64,000 bases of DNA, taken from Micrococcales bacterium. Its GTDB lineage: Bacteria > Actinomycetota > Actinomycetes > Actinomycetales > Dermatophilaceae. Location of the stretch: assembly GCA_021287075.1 (NCBI GenBank), contig JAJTBD010000018.1, positions 1 through 64,000 on the forward strand. The letters are read 5' to 3'. A program made the position numbers and the translations under genes. This document shows positions 8,906-19,202 of this stretch, one piece after another. The first letter of the stretch is position 1. Each line of letters opens with the position of its first letter. The notes beneath the pieces were generated by a model. The model ran no database searches. It had not been told where the DNA came from and worked only from the letters and a program-made list of their open reading frames with translations.

Positions 8906-10575
8906 CGGTCGCTCTCCTGGTCATAGGGCGCCTCGCCGTCGCTCGGCTGGAGCGGGACGGGCGACTCGCCGATGGCCACGCCACGCCGGCGGGGCAGCGT
9001 GAGCCGGAAGACCGATCCCGCGCCGGGCTCGCCCCAGGCCTGGAGCCACCCGTCGTGCAGGCGGGCGTCCTCGAGCGAGATGGCCAGCCCGAGACCGGTG
9101 CCACCGGTGGTGCGCGCGCGGGCGGGGTCGGCGCGCCAGAAGCGGTTGAAGACCAGCGAGGCCTCACCGGGTTTGAGGCCCACCCCGTGGTCTCGCACGG
9201 CGACCGCGACTGCGGTGGCGTTGCCGGCGACCCTGACCTCGATGGGCTGCCCCTCGCCGTGCTCGATGGCGTTGACGACGAGATTGCGCAGGATGCGCTC
9301 GACCCGGCGGCTGTCGATCTCGGCGATGCACTCCCCGGTCGCCGTGATCGTGACCTCTGAGCCGCGGCGCCTGGCCAGCGGCTCGGCGAAGTCCACGACG
9401 CGGGCCACGCTGTCGCGCAGGTCGGTGGACTCCGCGTCGAGGGCGGCGGCGCCCGCGTCGAAGCGGCTGATCTCGAGCAGGTCGGCCAGCAGCTCCTCGA
9501 AGCGGTCGAGCTCGTTGTGCAGCAGCTCCGCCGACCGGCCGACGACCGGGTCGAAGCCGTCGCGGCTGTCATAGATCAGGTCGGCGGCCATCCGGATGGT
9601 GGTCAGGGGGGTGCGCAGCTCGTGGGAGACATCGGAGGTGAAGCGCTGCTGGAGCCGGGAGAGGCCCTCCAGCTGCCGGATCTGGTTCTGGAGCGAGTCG
9701 GCCATCTCGTTGAAGGACTTGCCGAGCATGGCCAGGTCGTCCTCGCCGCGGGCGCGCATGCGCTCGTTGAGCCGCCCCGACGAGAGCCGCTCGGCGACGA
9801 CGGCCGCGCGGCGCACGGGCGTGACCACCTGCCTGGTCACCAGATAGGAGACCCCGCCCACCAGGGCCAGCAGGCCGAGCGAGCCCAGCGCCAGCGAGCG
9901 GGCGATCAGGTCGAGGGTGTCCTGCTCGCGCTGCATGGGATAGACGACATAGAGGTCATAGGAGCCGGCCAGCGAGATCTCGACCTGCGACCCGACGATG
10001 ACGGCCGGGAGGCGGTTGCCGTCGACGCTGACCTGCGAGACCTTGGTCTGCTGGCGGGTGGGGTCGGCGGCCACCGCGCGGCGCAGGTCGAGCGGGATGT
10101 CGGCGGGCTGGATGTCGCCGGACAGCACGGTCGAGAGCAGCGTCGGGCTGTCGTTGTTGATCGAGCGGGTCAGGATGATCTGGCGGTCCGGGTCGGTCCC
10201 CTGCGGCACCAGCTGCTGGCGCACCACCGAGTTGACCAGACCGGTCAGCTCCTCGACCGATCCGGTGCGGTCGGAGGTGTCAAAGCTGTCCTGCGCGATC
10301 CGGGTCAGCGTGCGGGCCTCGCCCTGGGCCTGGCGCACCCGGTCGGCCTCCAGGCCCCCGGCGATCGCCCGGAAGAGATATCCGCCGACGAGGAGGATGA
10401 CGATCAGCGACAGCAGGACGGTCGTGGTGACGATGCGGAACTGGAGCGAGGCCCGCCACTTGTGCACCAGCCAGCGCCACCAGGAGCGGGCGCGCTCGAC
10501 CAGGCCGGGGCGGGTGCCCGTGCCCTGCTGCTGCGCGTCGTGCGGCGCGCCCTGCGGCTGCGCCGACTGGGTCAT
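8902..10575 (-). CDS. mtrB: Sensor histidine kinase MtrB
   Basis: 557 residues. Two membrane segments (about 46-70 and 225-250) bracket an extracytoplasmic sensor region. HAMP then DHp domains follow, with phospho-acceptor H318 in FTSDVSHELRTPLTT, and a C-terminal HATPase domain has the N box (NLVVNAIEHG), G1 box (VRDHGVGL) and G2 box (GGTGLGLAI). It phosphorylates MtrA and controls cell-wall hydrolase and division genes in actinobacteria. One base separates it from the mtrA stop and it overlaps lpqB. The full set of kinase motifs suggests an active enzyme. Confidence 0.95.
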   Translation of the reverse strand: MTQSAQPQGAPHDAQQQGTGTRPGLVERARSWWRWLVHKWRASLQFRIVTTTVLLSLIVILLVGGYLFRAIAGGLEADRVRQAQGEARTLTRIAQDSFDTSDRTGSVEELTGLVNSVVRQQLVPQGTDPDRQIILTRSINNDSPTLLSTVLSGDIQPADIPLDLRRAVAADPTRQQTKVSQVSVDGNRLPAVIVGSQVEISLAGSYDLYVVYPMQREQDTLDLIARSLALGSLGLLALVGGVSYLVTRQVVTPVRRAAVVAERLSSGRLNERMRARGEDDLAMLGKSFNEMADSLQNQIRQLEGLSRLQQRFTSDVSHELRTPLTTIRMAADLIYDSRDGFDPVVGRSAELLHNELDRFEELLADLLEISRFDAGAAALDAESTDLRDSVARVVDFAEPLARRRGSEVTITATGECIAEIDSRRVERILRNLVVNAIEHGEGQPIEVRVAGNATAVAVAVRDHGVGLKPGEASLVFNRFWRADPARARTTGGTGLGLAISLEDARLHDGWLQAWGEPGAGSVFRLTLPRRRGVAIGESPVPLQPSDGEAPYDQESDR

Positions 10576-10576
10576 C

Positions 10577-11254
10577 TCAGCCCTGGCCGGCCTTGTAGCC
10601 GACGCCGCGGACGGTCACGACGATCTCGGGGTGCTCGGGGTCGTGCTCGATCTTGCTGCGCAGCCGCTGCACGTGGACATTGACCAGCCGGGTGTCGCCC
10701 GCGTGGCGATAGCCCCACACCTGCTCCAGCAGCACCTCGCGGGTGAAGACCTGCCAGGGCTTGCGCGCGAGCGCCACGAGGAGGTCGAACTCGAGCGGGG
10801 TCAGGGAGAGCGGGGTGCCATCGCGCTTGACCGAGTGGCCGGCCACGTCGATGACGAGGTCGCCGATCTCGAGGCGCTCCGGCTCCGGCTCGTCGCCGCG
10901 GCGCAGCCGCGCCCGGATGCGGGCGATCAGCTCCTGGGGCTTGAACGGCTTGACGACATAGTCGTCGGCGCCCGACTCGAGGCCGACGACCACGTCGACG
11001 GTGTCGGTGCGGGCGGTGAGCATGACGATCGGCACGCCGGACTCGGCCCGGATGCGCCGGCAGATCTCCATGCCGTCCATGCCGGGCAGCATCACATCGA
11101 GCAGGACGAGGTCGGGGCGCACCTCGCGGAAGGTCCCCAGGGCGGCGGCGCCATCGGCGACATGGTCCACCTCGAGACCCTCGTTGCGCAGCACGATGCC
11201 GAGCATCTCGGCCAGAGCGAGGTCGTCATCGACGACGAGGACGCGGCCTTTCAC
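10577..11254 (-). CDS. mtrA: DNA-binding response regulator MtrA
   Basis: 225 residues, OmpR/PhoB family. The receiver domain carries the acidic cluster D9-D11, phospho-acceptor D53 (LLDVMLPG) and the conserved lysine in YVVKPFKP. The C-terminal winged helix ends RSKIEHDPEHPEIVVTVRGVGYKAG. It regulates cell-envelope and division genes together with MtrB. The start is GTG at 11254, giving the typical MKGRVLVVDDD N-terminus. It is the first gene of the mtrA-mtrB-lpqB operon; its promoter must lie in the 140-base gap before the ahcY stop, which also holds the ahcY hairpin. Confidence 0.97.
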   Translation of the reverse strand: MKGRVLVVDDDLALAEMLGIVLRNEGLEVDHVADGAAALGTFREVRPDLVLLDVMLPGMDGMEICRRIRAESGVPIVMLTARTDTVDVVVGLESGADDYVVKPFKPQELIARIRARLRRGDEPEPERLEIGDLVIDVAGHSVKRDGTPLSLTPLEFDLLVALARKPWQVFTREVLLEQVWGYRHAGDTRLVNVHVQRLRSKIEHDPEHPEIVVTVRGVGYKAGQG

Positions 11255-11332
11255 GTGTGCCCTACCCCTTCCGTGGCCAGTTCGTGGCCAGTTCGTTATC
11301 GCTCATTTTCACACACCCCGGCCACAGAACGA

Positions 11333-11369
11333 GGTATGCCGCCCGCGCGCGGCGCGCGGGCGGCATACC
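11333..11369 (-). terminator. 17-bp perfect hairpin made of an inverted GTATGCCG pair, behind ahcY
   Basis: GGTATGCCGCCCGCGCG (11333-11349) pairs perfectly with 11353-11369 around a 3-base loop. It lies 28 bases after the ahcY stop and upstream of mtrA, so it is best read as the ahcY terminator. There is no U-tract. Both arms begin with the dispersed GTATGCCG word, as in uptake-sequence terminators of Neisseria and Haemophilus. Confidence 0.85.
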
Positions 11370-11397
11370 CCCTGCTCGTGGCAGGGACGAGAAGCCG

Positions 11398-12846
<1,449 letters not shown>

Positions 12847-12959
12847 GCGGGTTTCACTCCCTGTGACGGTTTGTGTGCTCGACCCGGCGCCGCCCATCAG
12901 GGCTGTCAGCGGGTTATCACCCACGCCGGCTGGCCCCAAGTCTAGGGGCTGGAAGGAGG

Positions 12960-12991
12960 GGTATGCCGCGCAGCCGGGCGCGCGGCATACC
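12960..12991 (-). terminator. Hairpin made of an inverted GTATGCCG pair, behind the DUF808 gene
   Basis: GGTATGCCGCGC (12960-12971) pairs with GCGCGGCATACC (12980-12991) around an 8-base loop. It lies 6 bases beyond the stop of the DUF808 gene on the same strand. It is the second intergenic hairpin in this window built from two facing copies of the dispersed word. Confidence 0.8.
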
Positions 12992-12997
12992 TCCGGC

Positions 12998-13942
12998 TCA
13001 GTGGGCCGCGGCCTTGTCCTTGCGCGGGATGAGGTGCAGGACGGCCACGACGATGGCGCCGACGATCAGACCGACGACGGCCGACATGGCGGTGTTGGTC
13101 AGCCAGCCCAGCACGCCGCCGAGCGCGCCGGTCGCGTGACGGACGGCCTCCTCGGCGTGGTGGACCAGCCCATAGGGCCAGTGCCAGCCGAGGTCGTCGG
13201 CGCCGACGAGCAGGATGTGGCCGCCGACCCAGAGCATGGCGACGACGCCGACCGTGGACAGGACGGCCAGGAGCTTGGGCATGCCCTTGACCAGGCCCCG
13301 GCCGACCGCGGCCAGCACACCGGACTTGGTGTCGGCCAGGTGCATGCCGATGTCGTCCATCTTGACGATGAGGCCGACGACGCCATAGACGCCCACGGTG
13401 ATCACGATGGCGACGGCGATGAGGGTCAGGGCGCGGGTGAGGAAGGGCTCGTGCGCGACGGAGTTGAGCGCGATGACCATGATCTCGGCCGAGAGGATCA
13501 GGTCGGTGCGGATCGCGCCGCCCACCATCTCGTCCTCGTCGGGGCCACCGCCCTCGGGCCCGTCGTGGTCGGCGTCCTCGTCGTGGCCGGCGAGCTTCTC
13601 ATAGATCTTCTCGGCGCCCTCGAAGCACAGGAAGGTGCCGCCGAGCATCAGGATCGGGGTGAGCAGACCCGGCAGGAACTGGCTGAGCAACAGCGCCGCC
13701 GGGAGGATGATCAGCAGCTTGTTCTTGATCGACCCGATCGCGATGCGCTTGATCATCGGCAGCTCGCGGTCGGGCGTGAAGCCGGTGACATAGCGCGGCG
13801 TGACGGCCGTGTCGTCGACGACGACGCCGGCGGCCTTGGCCGTGGCACGCCCGGCGGCCACGCCCACATCGTCGATGGACGCCGCGGCCGCCTTGGCCAG
13901 CACGGCGATGTCGTCGAGCAGGGCGACCAGACCGCCGCTCAT
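12998..13942 (-). CDS. DUF808 (YedI-like) inner-membrane protein
   Basis: 314 residues with about seven to eight hydrophobic segments. It begins with the family signature [20 protein letters not shown] and carries the loop [19 protein letters not shown], both typical of DUF808/YedI proteins. An acidic, histidine-containing cytoplasmic stretch ([19 protein letters not shown]) is near residue 130. The biochemical function of the family is unknown; a membrane transport or stress role has been guessed only from topology. It is monocistronic, with its own hairpin downstream. Confidence 0.85.
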   Translation of the reverse strand: MSGGLVALLDDIAVLAKAAAASIDDVGVAAGRATAKAAGVVVDDTAVTPRYVTGFTPDRELPMIKRIAIGSIKNKLLIILPAALLLSQFLPGLLTPILMLGGTFLCFEGAEKIYEKLAGHDEDADHDGPEGGGPDEDEMVGGAIRTDLILSAEIMVIALNSVAHEPFLTRALTLIAVAIVITVGVYGVVGLIVKMDDIGMHLADTKSGVLAAVGRGLVKGMPKLLAVLSTVGVVAMLWVGGHILLVGADDLGWHWPYGLVHHAEEAVRHATGALGGVLGWLTNTAMSAVVGLIVGAIVVAVLHLIPRKDKAAAH

Positions 13943-14052
13943 CGGGCGTCCCCCGCCGTCATCGCAGGCAGGTGATGGGCGGCGTCCGGGAGCGGCGCAG
14001 GGGTCGTCGTCACCGCCACAGAATACCCGGACAGGGCTGCCGAACCCGCCGG

Positions 14053-15438
14053 TCAGCGGCCCGGGTCCTCCAGCCCGAGGGCGAGGATGGCGTTCTCGAC
14101 GACCTCGGCGAGCGCCGGGTGGATCCAGTACTGGCCGCGCGCCAGACCCACGACGGGCTGGTCGAAGGACATCGCCTGGACCAGCGGCTGGATCAGCGAG
14201 GAGGCGTGCGGGCCCATGAGGTGGGCGCCGAGCAGCCTGCCTGTGGAGCGGTCGGCGACGAGGGTGACGATGCCGGTGCGGTCCTCCATCGCCCAGCCGT
14301 ATGCCGTGTCGCTGTAGGGCTTGGTGGCCATCACCGCGTCGTGGCCGGCCGCGACGGCCTCCTCCAGGCTGAGGCCGAGGGTCGCGATCTGGGGGTGGGT
14401 GAAGACTGCGGCGGGGACGGCGGTGTGGACCATCGAGCGCAGGTCGTCGGGGTGGGCGAGGTTGTGCGCGACGACCCGCGCCTCATGGTTGGCGACGTGC
14501 TTGAGCTCATAGGGCGAGCTGACGTCGCCCAGCGCCCAGACGCCCTCGGCGCTGGTGCGGCCGTGCTCGTCGACAGCGACCCGGCCGTCGTCGGTGAGCT
14601 CGACGCCCGCCGCGTCGAGGCCCAGGCCCTCGACGTTCGGCCGCCGCCCGGTCGCGACGAGCAGGGCGTCGGCCTCGACGGTGCGGCCGTCGGCCAGCGT
14701 CAGGCGGACGCCGTCGGCGGTGCGCTCGACGCGGGCGGCCTGGGCGTGGGTGAGCAGCTCCCACTGCTCGCGGGCGACGGTGTTGAAGGCCTGCCCGATC
14801 GTCGGCTCGAGGTGGGTGAGCAGGCCCGCGCCGCGGGTCGCGATCGTCACCTCGCTGCCGAGGGCGGAGAAGACATGGGCGAACTCGGCCGCGATGAAAC
14901 CGCCGCCGAGGATGGCCAGCCGCCGGGGCAGCTGCTCGATGCGCATGATCGTGTCGGAGGTGTGGAAGTCCACGCCCGAGTCGCGCACCACGTCGGGGAC
15001 GAAGGCGTGGGCGCCGGCCGCGATGACGACCTGGTCGCCGCTCACCTGCTCGACGCGGCCGTCCGCCAGGGTCACCGCCAGCTCGCGCGGCCCGGTGAAG
15101 CGGGCCCGGCCGAGGTATGCCGTGGTGTGCTCGCCGTTCGCGCGGTAGTCCTCGCCGGCCTGCGCGATCGGGTCGATCCGCCCGAAGACGCGGTCGCGGA
15201 TGTCACGCCAGCGCACCCCGTCGAGGGTGGCGTCGATGCCGAAGCGGGCGGAGCCGCGGACCGCGGTGGCGACGTCCGCGGCATACACGAACATCTTGGT
15301 GGGGATGCAGCCGACGTTGAGGCAGGTGCCGCCGAAGGTGCCCGACTCGATGATCGCGACGTCCCTGTCGGCGAAGTCGGCGGTGACGAGGCTGTTGCCG
15401 GAGCCGGAGCCGATGATCACGAGATCGTGGTGCGCCAT
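14053..15438 (-). CDS. mtr: Mycothione reductase
   Basis: 461 residues, class I pyridine nucleotide-disulfide oxidoreductase. FAD loop GSGSGNS near the N-terminus; redox-active disulfide C39-x4-C44 in GGTCLNVGCIPTK; NADPH-binding fold around ILGGGFIAAEFAHVFSALGS; second FAD motif VWALGDV; C-terminal catalytic His-Glu pair in IHPALAEVVENA. It reduces mycothiol disulfide, maintaining the actinobacterial low-molecular-weight thiol. Compared with lipoamide dehydrogenase, the sequence FGGTCLNVGC and short spacing favour mycothione reductase. The ATG at 15438 is chosen (MAHHDLVIIGSG); an upstream in-frame start would add 13 unconserved residues. Confidence 0.92.
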   Translation of the reverse strand: MAHHDLVIIGSGSGNSLVTADFADRDVAIIESGTFGGTCLNVGCIPTKMFVYAADVATAVRGSARFGIDATLDGVRWRDIRDRVFGRIDPIAQAGEDYRANGEHTTAYLGRARFTGPRELAVTLADGRVEQVSGDQVVIAAGAHAFVPDVVRDSGVDFHTSDTIMRIEQLPRRLAILGGGFIAAEFAHVFSALGSEVTIATRGAGLLTHLEPTIGQAFNTVAREQWELLTHAQAARVERTADGVRLTLADGRTVEADALLVATGRRPNVEGLGLDAAGVELTDDGRVAVDEHGRTSAEGVWALGDVSSPYELKHVANHEARVVAHNLAHPDDLRSMVHTAVPAAVFTHPQIATLGLSLEEAVAAGHDAVMATKPYSDTAYGWAMEDRTGIVTLVADRSTGRLLGAHLMGPHASSLIQPLVQAMSFDQPVVGLARGQYWIHPALAEVVENAILALGLEDPGR

Positions 15439-15499
15439 GGCCGCCAGCGTAGGTGCTAGGAATGGGCGTCTAGTCACCCACCACCTCCAGGAGGATCAG

Positions 15500-15880
15500 A
15501 TGACCGAGCAGACCCCCGAGGGCAGCCAGGACCTGGGCAACCCCGACGTCTCGGGCTTCCAGCCCGACCCCAACGCGCCCGCGAGCGAGGACGGCGAGCG
15601 CGACCTCGGCACCGACCCGACCGAGGGCATCGAGGACAACGACTCAGGCCGGGGCGTCGACGACGGCGACGCGACCGGCGCAGAGGAGACCGGCGTCGAG
15701 GCCGACGGCACCGAGGAGGAGGACGTCCCGCAGGTCGCCGCGGCCGAGGACGGCGGCTCCATCGTCGACAACCCCGACATCACCGACCTGACCGACAACG
15801 AGGACGGCGAGACCTGGGACGACGTCAAGAGCGACTACCAGGTGGCGCCAGAGGGCGCCAGCGAGGAGCCGCTCGGCTGA
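15500..15880 (+). CDS. Small, highly acidic disordered protein
   Basis: 126 residues, almost one third Asp+Glu, with few hydrophobic residues and no predicted membrane segment; it should be intrinsically disordered. It is translated from an ATG preceded by a near-perfect AGGAGG five bases away, which argues it is a real gene. It ends WDDVKSDYQVAPEGASEEPLG, the only part with aromatic residues and possibly the conserved end. I do not recognise a family. It is divergent from mycothione reductase and convergent with the phosphosugar isomerase. The function is unknown. Confidence 0.7.
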   Translation: MTEQTPEGSQDLGNPDVSGFQPDPNAPASEDGERDLGTDPTEGIEDNDSGRGVDDGDATGAEETGVEADGTEEEDVPQVAAAEDGGSIVDNPDITDLTDNEDGETWDDVKSDYQVAPEGASEEPLG

Positions 15881-15887
15881 GGCCCCA

Positions 15888-15903
15888 GGCGAGAGCGCTC
15901 GCC
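15888..15903. terminator. Possible short bidirectional hairpin
   Basis: GGCGAG (15888-15893) and CTCGCC (15898-15903) can pair around AGCG, in the 28 bases between two convergent stop codons. The stem is only 6 bp, so this is a weak call. Confidence 0.35.
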
Positions 15904-15908
15904 GCGCG

Positions 15909-17081
15909 TCAGCCGGTGCGCTCGCGCAGGTCGGCGACGTGCGGCGAGGTCGCCGGGTCCAGGCCCAGACCGAGCGCGACATAGGTCGCGGCGAAGTCGG
16001 TGAGGGCGATCTGGCCGGCGAGCCGCTCCAGCGGGTGGCCCGGGTCGGCGACGAGCTCGCCGACCCGGGCCCCGCTCGTCCGGGCGGCGTCGGCGACGGC
16101 GTCGGCCAGCCGGATGGCCGTCGCCGCCTCGACCGTCATGGGCTCGGGTGCGGCGTCGCGCAGCAGGATCACGCCAAGGCGCGGCAGCGCAGGCCCGTCG
16201 AGGAAGGGGTCGGCGAAGATGTCGCGCTCGCCCGACGCCGGCAGCGGGGAGCCGCCGGTGGCAAAGGGCCCGTCGAGCAGCGAGACGGTCTCGGCGGCGT
16301 TGTCGGGCAGCTGGCCGGCCGTCGCGGGGAAACGGGCGGTGCGCAGCAGCATCGACGCGGCCCGCCGGGCCGCGACCCCCATCAAGGGGCCGTCGCCGAG
16401 GACCACCGGGACGCCCTCGGCGATGTCGAGGGCGAGGACCTTGGCCGGGTTGACGAAGGCGTCTGAGGCGGGCCGGCAGGCCTCGGCCTGGGCGTCGAGG
16501 CGGTCGGCGACGGTCTCAAGGGTCTGGCTGGGAGCGTCGACCATGTCCAGGCGGGTGGCCGCGAGCAGCACGGGCGTGACAAGCGACCACAGGGCGGCCC
16601 GGGAGGTCGGGTGCGGCGTGGCCACTGGGACATGCACCCCACGGCCCTGCGCGCACACGTCGGCCAGGGGGCTGCCCGGCGCGCCGACCGTCAGGAGGCC
16701 ACAGCCGCGGCGGGCCGCCTCTGCGGCCAGGGCCAGTGGTCCGGCTGCGCGGCCGGACTGGGAGACGGCGACGACGAGGTCGAGCGGACCGACCCAGCCG
16801 GGCAGCGGCGCGTTGTGCCGCACGGTGACCGGCACGGGAGAGCCGCCGTCGGCCAGGACGCCGAGGATGTCGGAGACCACGGCCGAGCCGCCGAGCGAGG
16901 CCACCACGACCGAGCGCGGCCGGTCGCCGCGGTTGACGTCGGCGATGCCGGCCTCATCCGACAGGGCGATCGCCTCCCGGATCTGCGCTCCCGCAGTCGC
17001 CAGCGCGCGCAACATGCCTCGCGGGTCCGCTGCCGCGAGCGCCTCGGCGTCGCCGAGACGGCCCTCGTCGAGCGAGGGCAT
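15909..17081 (-). CDS. SIS-domain phosphoglucose/phosphomannose isomerase-like protein (TobH type)
   Basis: 390 residues with two SIS subdomains as in the bifunctional phosphoglucose/phosphomannose isomerase family. The first sugar-phosphate loop is around VVVASLGGSAVVSDILG and VAVSQSGRA; the second half contains VVLGDGPLMGVAARRAASM and ends with the isomerase C-terminal domain. It would interconvert fructose-6-P with mannose-6-P and/or glucose-6-P, feeding the phosphomannomutase two genes upstream. The ATG at 17081 shares one base with the Trm112 stop. The order phosphomannomutase - Trm112 - isomerase is conserved in actinobacteria. Which hexose phosphate is preferred cannot be read from the sequence. 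Confidence 0.8.
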   Translation of the reverse strand: MPSLDEGRLGDAEALAAADPRGMLRALATAGAQIREAIALSDEAGIADVNRGDRPRSVVVASLGGSAVVSDILGVLADGGSPVPVTVRHNAPLPGWVGPLDLVVAVSQSGRAAGPLALAAEAARRGCGLLTVGAPGSPLADVCAQGRGVHVPVATPHPTSRAALWSLVTPVLLAATRLDMVDAPSQTLETVADRLDAQAEACRPASDAFVNPAKVLALDIAEGVPVVLGDGPLMGVAARRAASMLLRTARFPATAGQLPDNAAETVSLLDGPFATGGSPLPASGERDIFADPFLDGPALPRLGVILLRDAAPEPMTVEAATAIRLADAVADAARTSGARVGELVADPGHPLERLAGQIALTDFAATYVALGLGLDPATSPHVADLRERTG

Positions 17082-17302
17082 CAGGGCCTGCGGGCCTCGT
17101 CGACGAGGAGCACCGGGACCCCGCCGTCGATCCGATAGACGAGGCCGCACTCGCCGCTGGTGCAGCGCAGCTCGGCGCCCTGCTCACCGGCCTCGTCGGC
17201 CAGCTCGGCGTGGCAGGCGGGGCAGCGCAGGATCTCGCGCAGCCACGGCTCGATGAGGGTGGCGGGCGCGCTCTCGGGGGACTGCTCGGTCGACTCAGGC
17301 AT
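17081..17302 (-). CDS. Trm112-family zinc-ribbon protein
   Basis: 73 residues of the Trm112/UPF0434 family: LREILRCPACHAELADE, then CTSGECGLVYRIDGGVPVLL. In eukaryotes and archaea Trm112 is an activating partner of methyltransferases; the bacterial role is not settled. Two cysteine pairs (CPAC and CTSGEC) could hold a metal. It overlaps the end of the phosphomannomutase gene by 8 bases and the start of the isomerase gene by one, so it is part of one operon. Confidence 0.88.
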   Translation of the reverse strand: MPESTEQSPESAPATLIEPWLREILRCPACHAELADEAGEQGAELRCTSGECGLVYRIDGGVPVLLVDEARRP

Positions 17303-18740
17303 CTTCGGATCCTCTCACCATGGTCAGGACTTCGTCACGGACGCGGGCCATCGTCGCGGCGTCGGCCGCCTCGACGTTGAGCCGCAGGAGCGGCTCGGTG
17401 TTGGAGGCCCGCAGATTGAGCCACCACATCGGGTCACCCGCACCCCCGGCATGGACGGCGGTGAGGCCGTCGAGGGTGTCGATCTCGGCGCCGTGCCCCT
17501 CCGCCCAGGCGCGCACCCGGTCGGTGATGGCCGCGGCGTCGGCGACGGTCGAGTTGATCTCGCCAGACGCGGCATACCGGCCGTATGCCGCCATCAGCTC
17601 GCTCAGCGGGCGGCCCTGCTCGCCCAGGGCGGCGAGGACGTGCATCGCGGCGAGCATGCCGGTGTCGGCAAACCAGAAGTCGCGGAAGTAGTAGTGGGCA
17701 CTGTGCTCGCCGCCGAAAACGGCTGCGGCAGAGGCCATCTCGGCCTTGATGAAGGAGTGGCCGACGCGGGTGCGGACCGGGACGGCGCCGTGCTCGGCGA
17801 CGATCTCGGGGACGGCGGCCGAGGTGATGACGTTGTGGACGATGCGCACGTCGGCGGCGTCGCGGCCGGCCGCGACCTCCTTGGCGATCTCGCGCACCGC
17901 GACCATCGAGGTGATGTCGCTGGGGCTGACCGGCTCGCCGCGCTCGTCGACCACGAAGCAGCGGTCGGCGTCGCCGTCGAAGGCGAGACCGATGTCGGCG
18001 CCGTGCTCGAGGACCGCGGCCTGGAGGTCGCGCAGGTTCTCGGGCTCGAGCGGGTTGGCCTCGTGGTTGGGGAAGGTGCCGTCGAGCTCGAAATACATCG
18101 GGACGATCTCGAGCGGCAGCGCCGGCAGACCGGCGGCGGTGTCGAGCACGGCAGGGACCGTGTGGCCGCCCATGCCGTTGGCGGCGTCGACGACGACCTT
18201 GAGCGGGCGGCTGCCGGAGAGGTCCACGAGACCCCGCAGGAAGGCGGCGTAGTCGGCGAGCATGTCGCGCCGGGTGTCTTCCCCCGGGGTGGCGTCGGTG
18301 GCGGGCACGTGACCGGCGTCGAGCGCCTCCTGCGCGCGGTCGCGCACCGCGGCGAGGCCGGAGTCCTGGCCGACCGGGCGCGCCCCGGCGCGGCAGAGCT
18401 TGATGCCGTTGTATGCCGCGGGGTTGTGGCTCGCGGTGAACATCGCCCCGGGCAGGTCGAGCGCGCCGCTGGCGTAGTAGAGGCCGTCGGTGCTGCACAG
18501 GCCGATCGCGATGACGTCGATGCCCGCGGCCTGGACACCGGAGGCGAAGGACCCGGACAGGTCCGGGGAGCTCGGGCGCATGTCATGGCCGACGACGACG
18601 GCGCTCGCGCCCTCGGGGGCGGCGATCTCGGTGGCGAAGGCCCAGCCGAGCACCCAGGCCACGTCGTGGTTGAGCTGCTGGGGCACCAGGCCGCGCACGT
18701 CATAGGCCTTGACGAAGTCGCTGAGGCGGGGAGCGGTCAC
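17295..18740 (-). CDS. manB: Phosphomannomutase/phosphoglucomutase
   Basis: 481 residues, alpha-D-phosphohexomutase superfamily. Catalytic phosphoserine in TASHNPAAYNGIKL (about S104), metal loop FDGDADRCFVVDE (about 270), sugar-binding GGEHSAHYYFRDF, and phosphate-binding loop RASNTEPLLRLNVEA near the C-terminus are all intact. It converts mannose-6-P to mannose-1-P for GDP-mannose and cell-envelope mannosides. GTG at 18740 is preferred because a GTAGGG element then lies at a normal distance; GTG at 18746 would add two residues. The gene contains a facing pair of the dispersed word at 17569-17591. Confidence 0.92.
   Translation of the reverse strand: MTAPRLSDFVKAYDVRGLVPQQLNHDVAWVLGWAFATEIAAPEGASAVVVGHDMRPSSPDLSGSFASGVQAAGIDVIAIGLCSTDGLYYASGALDLPGAMFTASHNPAAYNGIKLCRAGARPVGQDSGLAAVRDRAQEALDAGHVPATDATPGEDTRRDMLADYAAFLRGLVDLSGSRPLKVVVDAANGMGGHTVPAVLDTAAGLPALPLEIVPMYFELDGTFPNHEANPLEPENLRDLQAAVLEHGADIGLAFDGDADRCFVVDERGEPVSPSDITSMVAVREIAKEVAAGRDAADVRIVHNVITSAAVPEIVAEHGAVPVRTRVGHSFIKAEMASAAAVFGGEHSAHYYFRDFWFADTGMLAAMHVLAALGEQGRPLSELMAAYGRYAASGEINSTVADAAAITDRVRAWAEGHGAEIDTLDGLTAVHAGGAGDPMWWLNLRASNTEPLLRLNVEAADAATMARVRDEVLTMVRGSEDA
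17569..17591. repeat. Back-to-back inverted pair of the dispersed word inside manB
   Basis: GCGGCATACC (17569-17578) and GTATGCCGC (17583-17591) form a near-perfect palindrome inside the coding sequence. In the protein it falls at the segment AAYGRYAASG, giving Tyr-Ala/Ala-Tyr pairs in two phases. It shows that facing pairs also occur within genes, not only at terminators. Confidence 0.7.
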
Positions 18741-18761
18741 GGGCACGACCCTACTGCCCGG

Positions 18762-19142
18762 TCACTGGTCGCGGAGCACCCGCAGGTGCCCCCGCCTGCG
18801 GCTCTCGGGAGGCAGCAGCGGCGCTACGGCCTCACGGGTCGCGGGGGCCGGGGGCGCGGCGGGCGGGCGGGGCCTGGCGGCCTCGCGCACGGCGTCGGCC
18901 AGGGCGAGCAGGTCATCGGGCGTGGGTGCCGGCTCGGGGAAGTCGGTGACGAGCCGCACCACATCCCAGCCGCGGGGCACGGTCAGGCGCTCGGCGTGCT
19001 CGGTGCACAGGTCGTAGGTGTGCGGCTCGGCATAGGTGGCCAGTGGGCCAAGGACCGCGGTGGAGTCGGCGTAGTTGTAGGTCAGTGTCGCCACCGCGAC
19101 CTGAGGGCAGGCGGTGCGCGAACACTGGCGGGACAGACTCAC
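18762..19142 (-). CDS. DUF3499 family protein
   Basis: 126 residues. The N-terminal part, SRQCSRTACPQVAVATLTYNYADSTAVLGPLA then YDLCTEHAERLTVPRGWDVVRL, is the conserved DUF3499 core with cysteines that may bind a metal. The C-terminal tail is Pro/Ala/Arg-rich and unconserved. The family is restricted to actinobacteria and its function is unknown. It lies just upstream of manB, the usual position, and is divergent from the next gene. Confidence 0.88.
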   Translation of the reverse strand: MSLSRQCSRTACPQVAVATLTYNYADSTAVLGPLATYAEPHTYDLCTEHAERLTVPRGWDVVRLVTDFPEPAPTPDDLLALADAVREAARPRPPAAPPAPATREAVAPLLPPESRRRGHLRVLRDQ

Positions 19143-19202
19143 GCCGCAGACTCTAGGCGAGGTGGGGGCAGCGCGGCGTCAGCCGCGCCGTAGCATGCGC
19201 TC

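Noticed and set aside
12847..12950. Possible S-adenosylhomocysteine riboswitch upstream of ahcY
   Set aside because: The leader has small hairpins and a GGCGCCGGGTC stretch, but I could not fold it into the SAH riboswitch consensus.
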